Source of the DNA: Aureisphaera galaxeae
GTDB lineage: Bacteria > Bacteroidota > Bacteroidia > Flavobacteriales > Flavobacteriaceae
Reading direction: 5' to 3'
DNA length: 64,000 nucleotides
Assembly (NCBI RefSeq): GCF_028561275.1
Contig: NZ_JAQQTF010000007.1
Span: forward strand, 124,001 to 188,000
Part shown: in pieces, positions 63,779 to 64,000 of the stretch
How positions within the stretch are numbered: the first letter of the stretch is position 1
Layout: the number at the start of each line of letters is the position of its first letter
Program-made: the position numbers and the translations under genes
The notes under the pieces: generated by a model
The model's database searches: none
Seen by the model: only the letters and a program-made list of their open reading frames with translations
What the model was told of the DNA's origin: nothing

Positions 63779-64000
63779 TTATGAGAAAAGTGGGCGGTAA
63801 TGATCCCAGTTTTTATACATGAGATAGGCGTTTAGTACGGCTACTAAAATGGCAGGACCAATATTTGGGAGATTTACAAATGCGTGAAACAATACAATAT
63901 TTATGGAAATTGGGACCAGCATCACCAAGGCAAATGGCACCCATTTTTTAAGGACCAAAAGCAAACCTACCACGACTTCGGTAAGCCCAACCAGATGCAT
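63779..64000 (-). CDS. DoxX-like membrane protein (5' part outside window)
   Basis: The last 73 residues of a protein whose 5' end lies beyond the window. Alignment by eye with the gene at 60175 (EVVVGLLLVLKKWVPFALVML, PISINIVLFHAF, YKNWDHYRPLFS) indicates about 50 residues are missing. Paralogue of that gene, with two secreted/redox genes in between. Confidence 0.75.
   Translation of the reverse strand: MHLVGLTEVVVGLLLVLKKWVPFALVMLVPISINIVLFHAFVNLPNIGPAILVAVLNAYLMYKNWDHYRPLFS

Overview
The window reads as the chromosome of a marine member of the Flavobacteriaceae (Bacteroidota). The signs are promoters of the TTTG / TAnnTTTG type, several C-terminal type IX secretion (T9SS) sorting domains, a PID-CTERM protein, a SusC/SusD pair, many short-leader lipoproteins, and the gene order yceD-rpmF-fabH-accB-accC. 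No plasmid, phage or insertion-sequence genes were seen.

Layout. 1-5.6 kb: a truncated subtilase lipoprotein with a metallo-hydrolase, a cation/proton antiporter, a small lipoprotein and a secreted protein with a barrel-like C-terminus. 5.7-20.5 kb: mostly housekeeping genes (lepA, dus, a LolC/E-type permease, rbfA, methylmalonyl-CoA epimerase, a CAT-anticodon tRNA, ribE, pdxA, yceD-rpmF, fabH-accB-accC, mtgA, a GreA/B-like protein, an AraC-type regulator). 20.6-23.2 kb: a large T9SS-secreted beta-propeller protein.

23.3-27.0 kb holds the most unusual unit: a tight three-gene operon on the minus strand encoding a 130-residue protein with a MoaD/ThiS-like C-terminal tail ending in Gly-Gly, an 870-residue DUF4132 protein, and a short E1-like (ThiF/MoeB) enzyme. 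The E1 keeps the ATP-binding residues and the Cys184-type cysteine but lacks the zinc cysteines. It looks like a stand-alone ubiquitin-like activation or conjugation system with DUF4132 as partner or target.

27.1-36.0 kb is a two-gene Rhs/YD-repeat polymorphic toxin locus. Its 3' end carries a candidate immunity gene, then a 68-bp terminator repeat, then an apparently displaced older cassette (a toxin-tail fragment translationally coupled to a membrane protein that is frameshifted at an A7 run, followed by a lipoprotein), then a second copy of the same repeat.

37.3-56.9 kb is a polysaccharide utilisation locus on the minus strand, probably for laminarin-type beta-glucans. In order of transcription it has a membrane-anchored propeller/LuxR-type regulator, SusC, SusD, a PKD-containing surface binding lipoprotein, a GH16 lipoprotein, a GH3 beta-glucosidase, a second GH16 lipoprotein and three T9SS-exported proteins. 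One of those carries five near-identical modules of about 152 residues. The same module family recurs in two other genes of the locus and may be an undescribed carbohydrate-binding module. The likely flow is surface binding and endo-cleavage, import by SusCD, then periplasmic hydrolysis to glucose by GH3.

56.9-64 kb: a lone ABC ATPase, a prolyl oligopeptidase lipoprotein, two paralogous DoxX-like membrane proteins (one cut by the window edge), a secreted FG-GAP/ASPIC protein and an SO2930-type diheme cytochrome lipoprotein.
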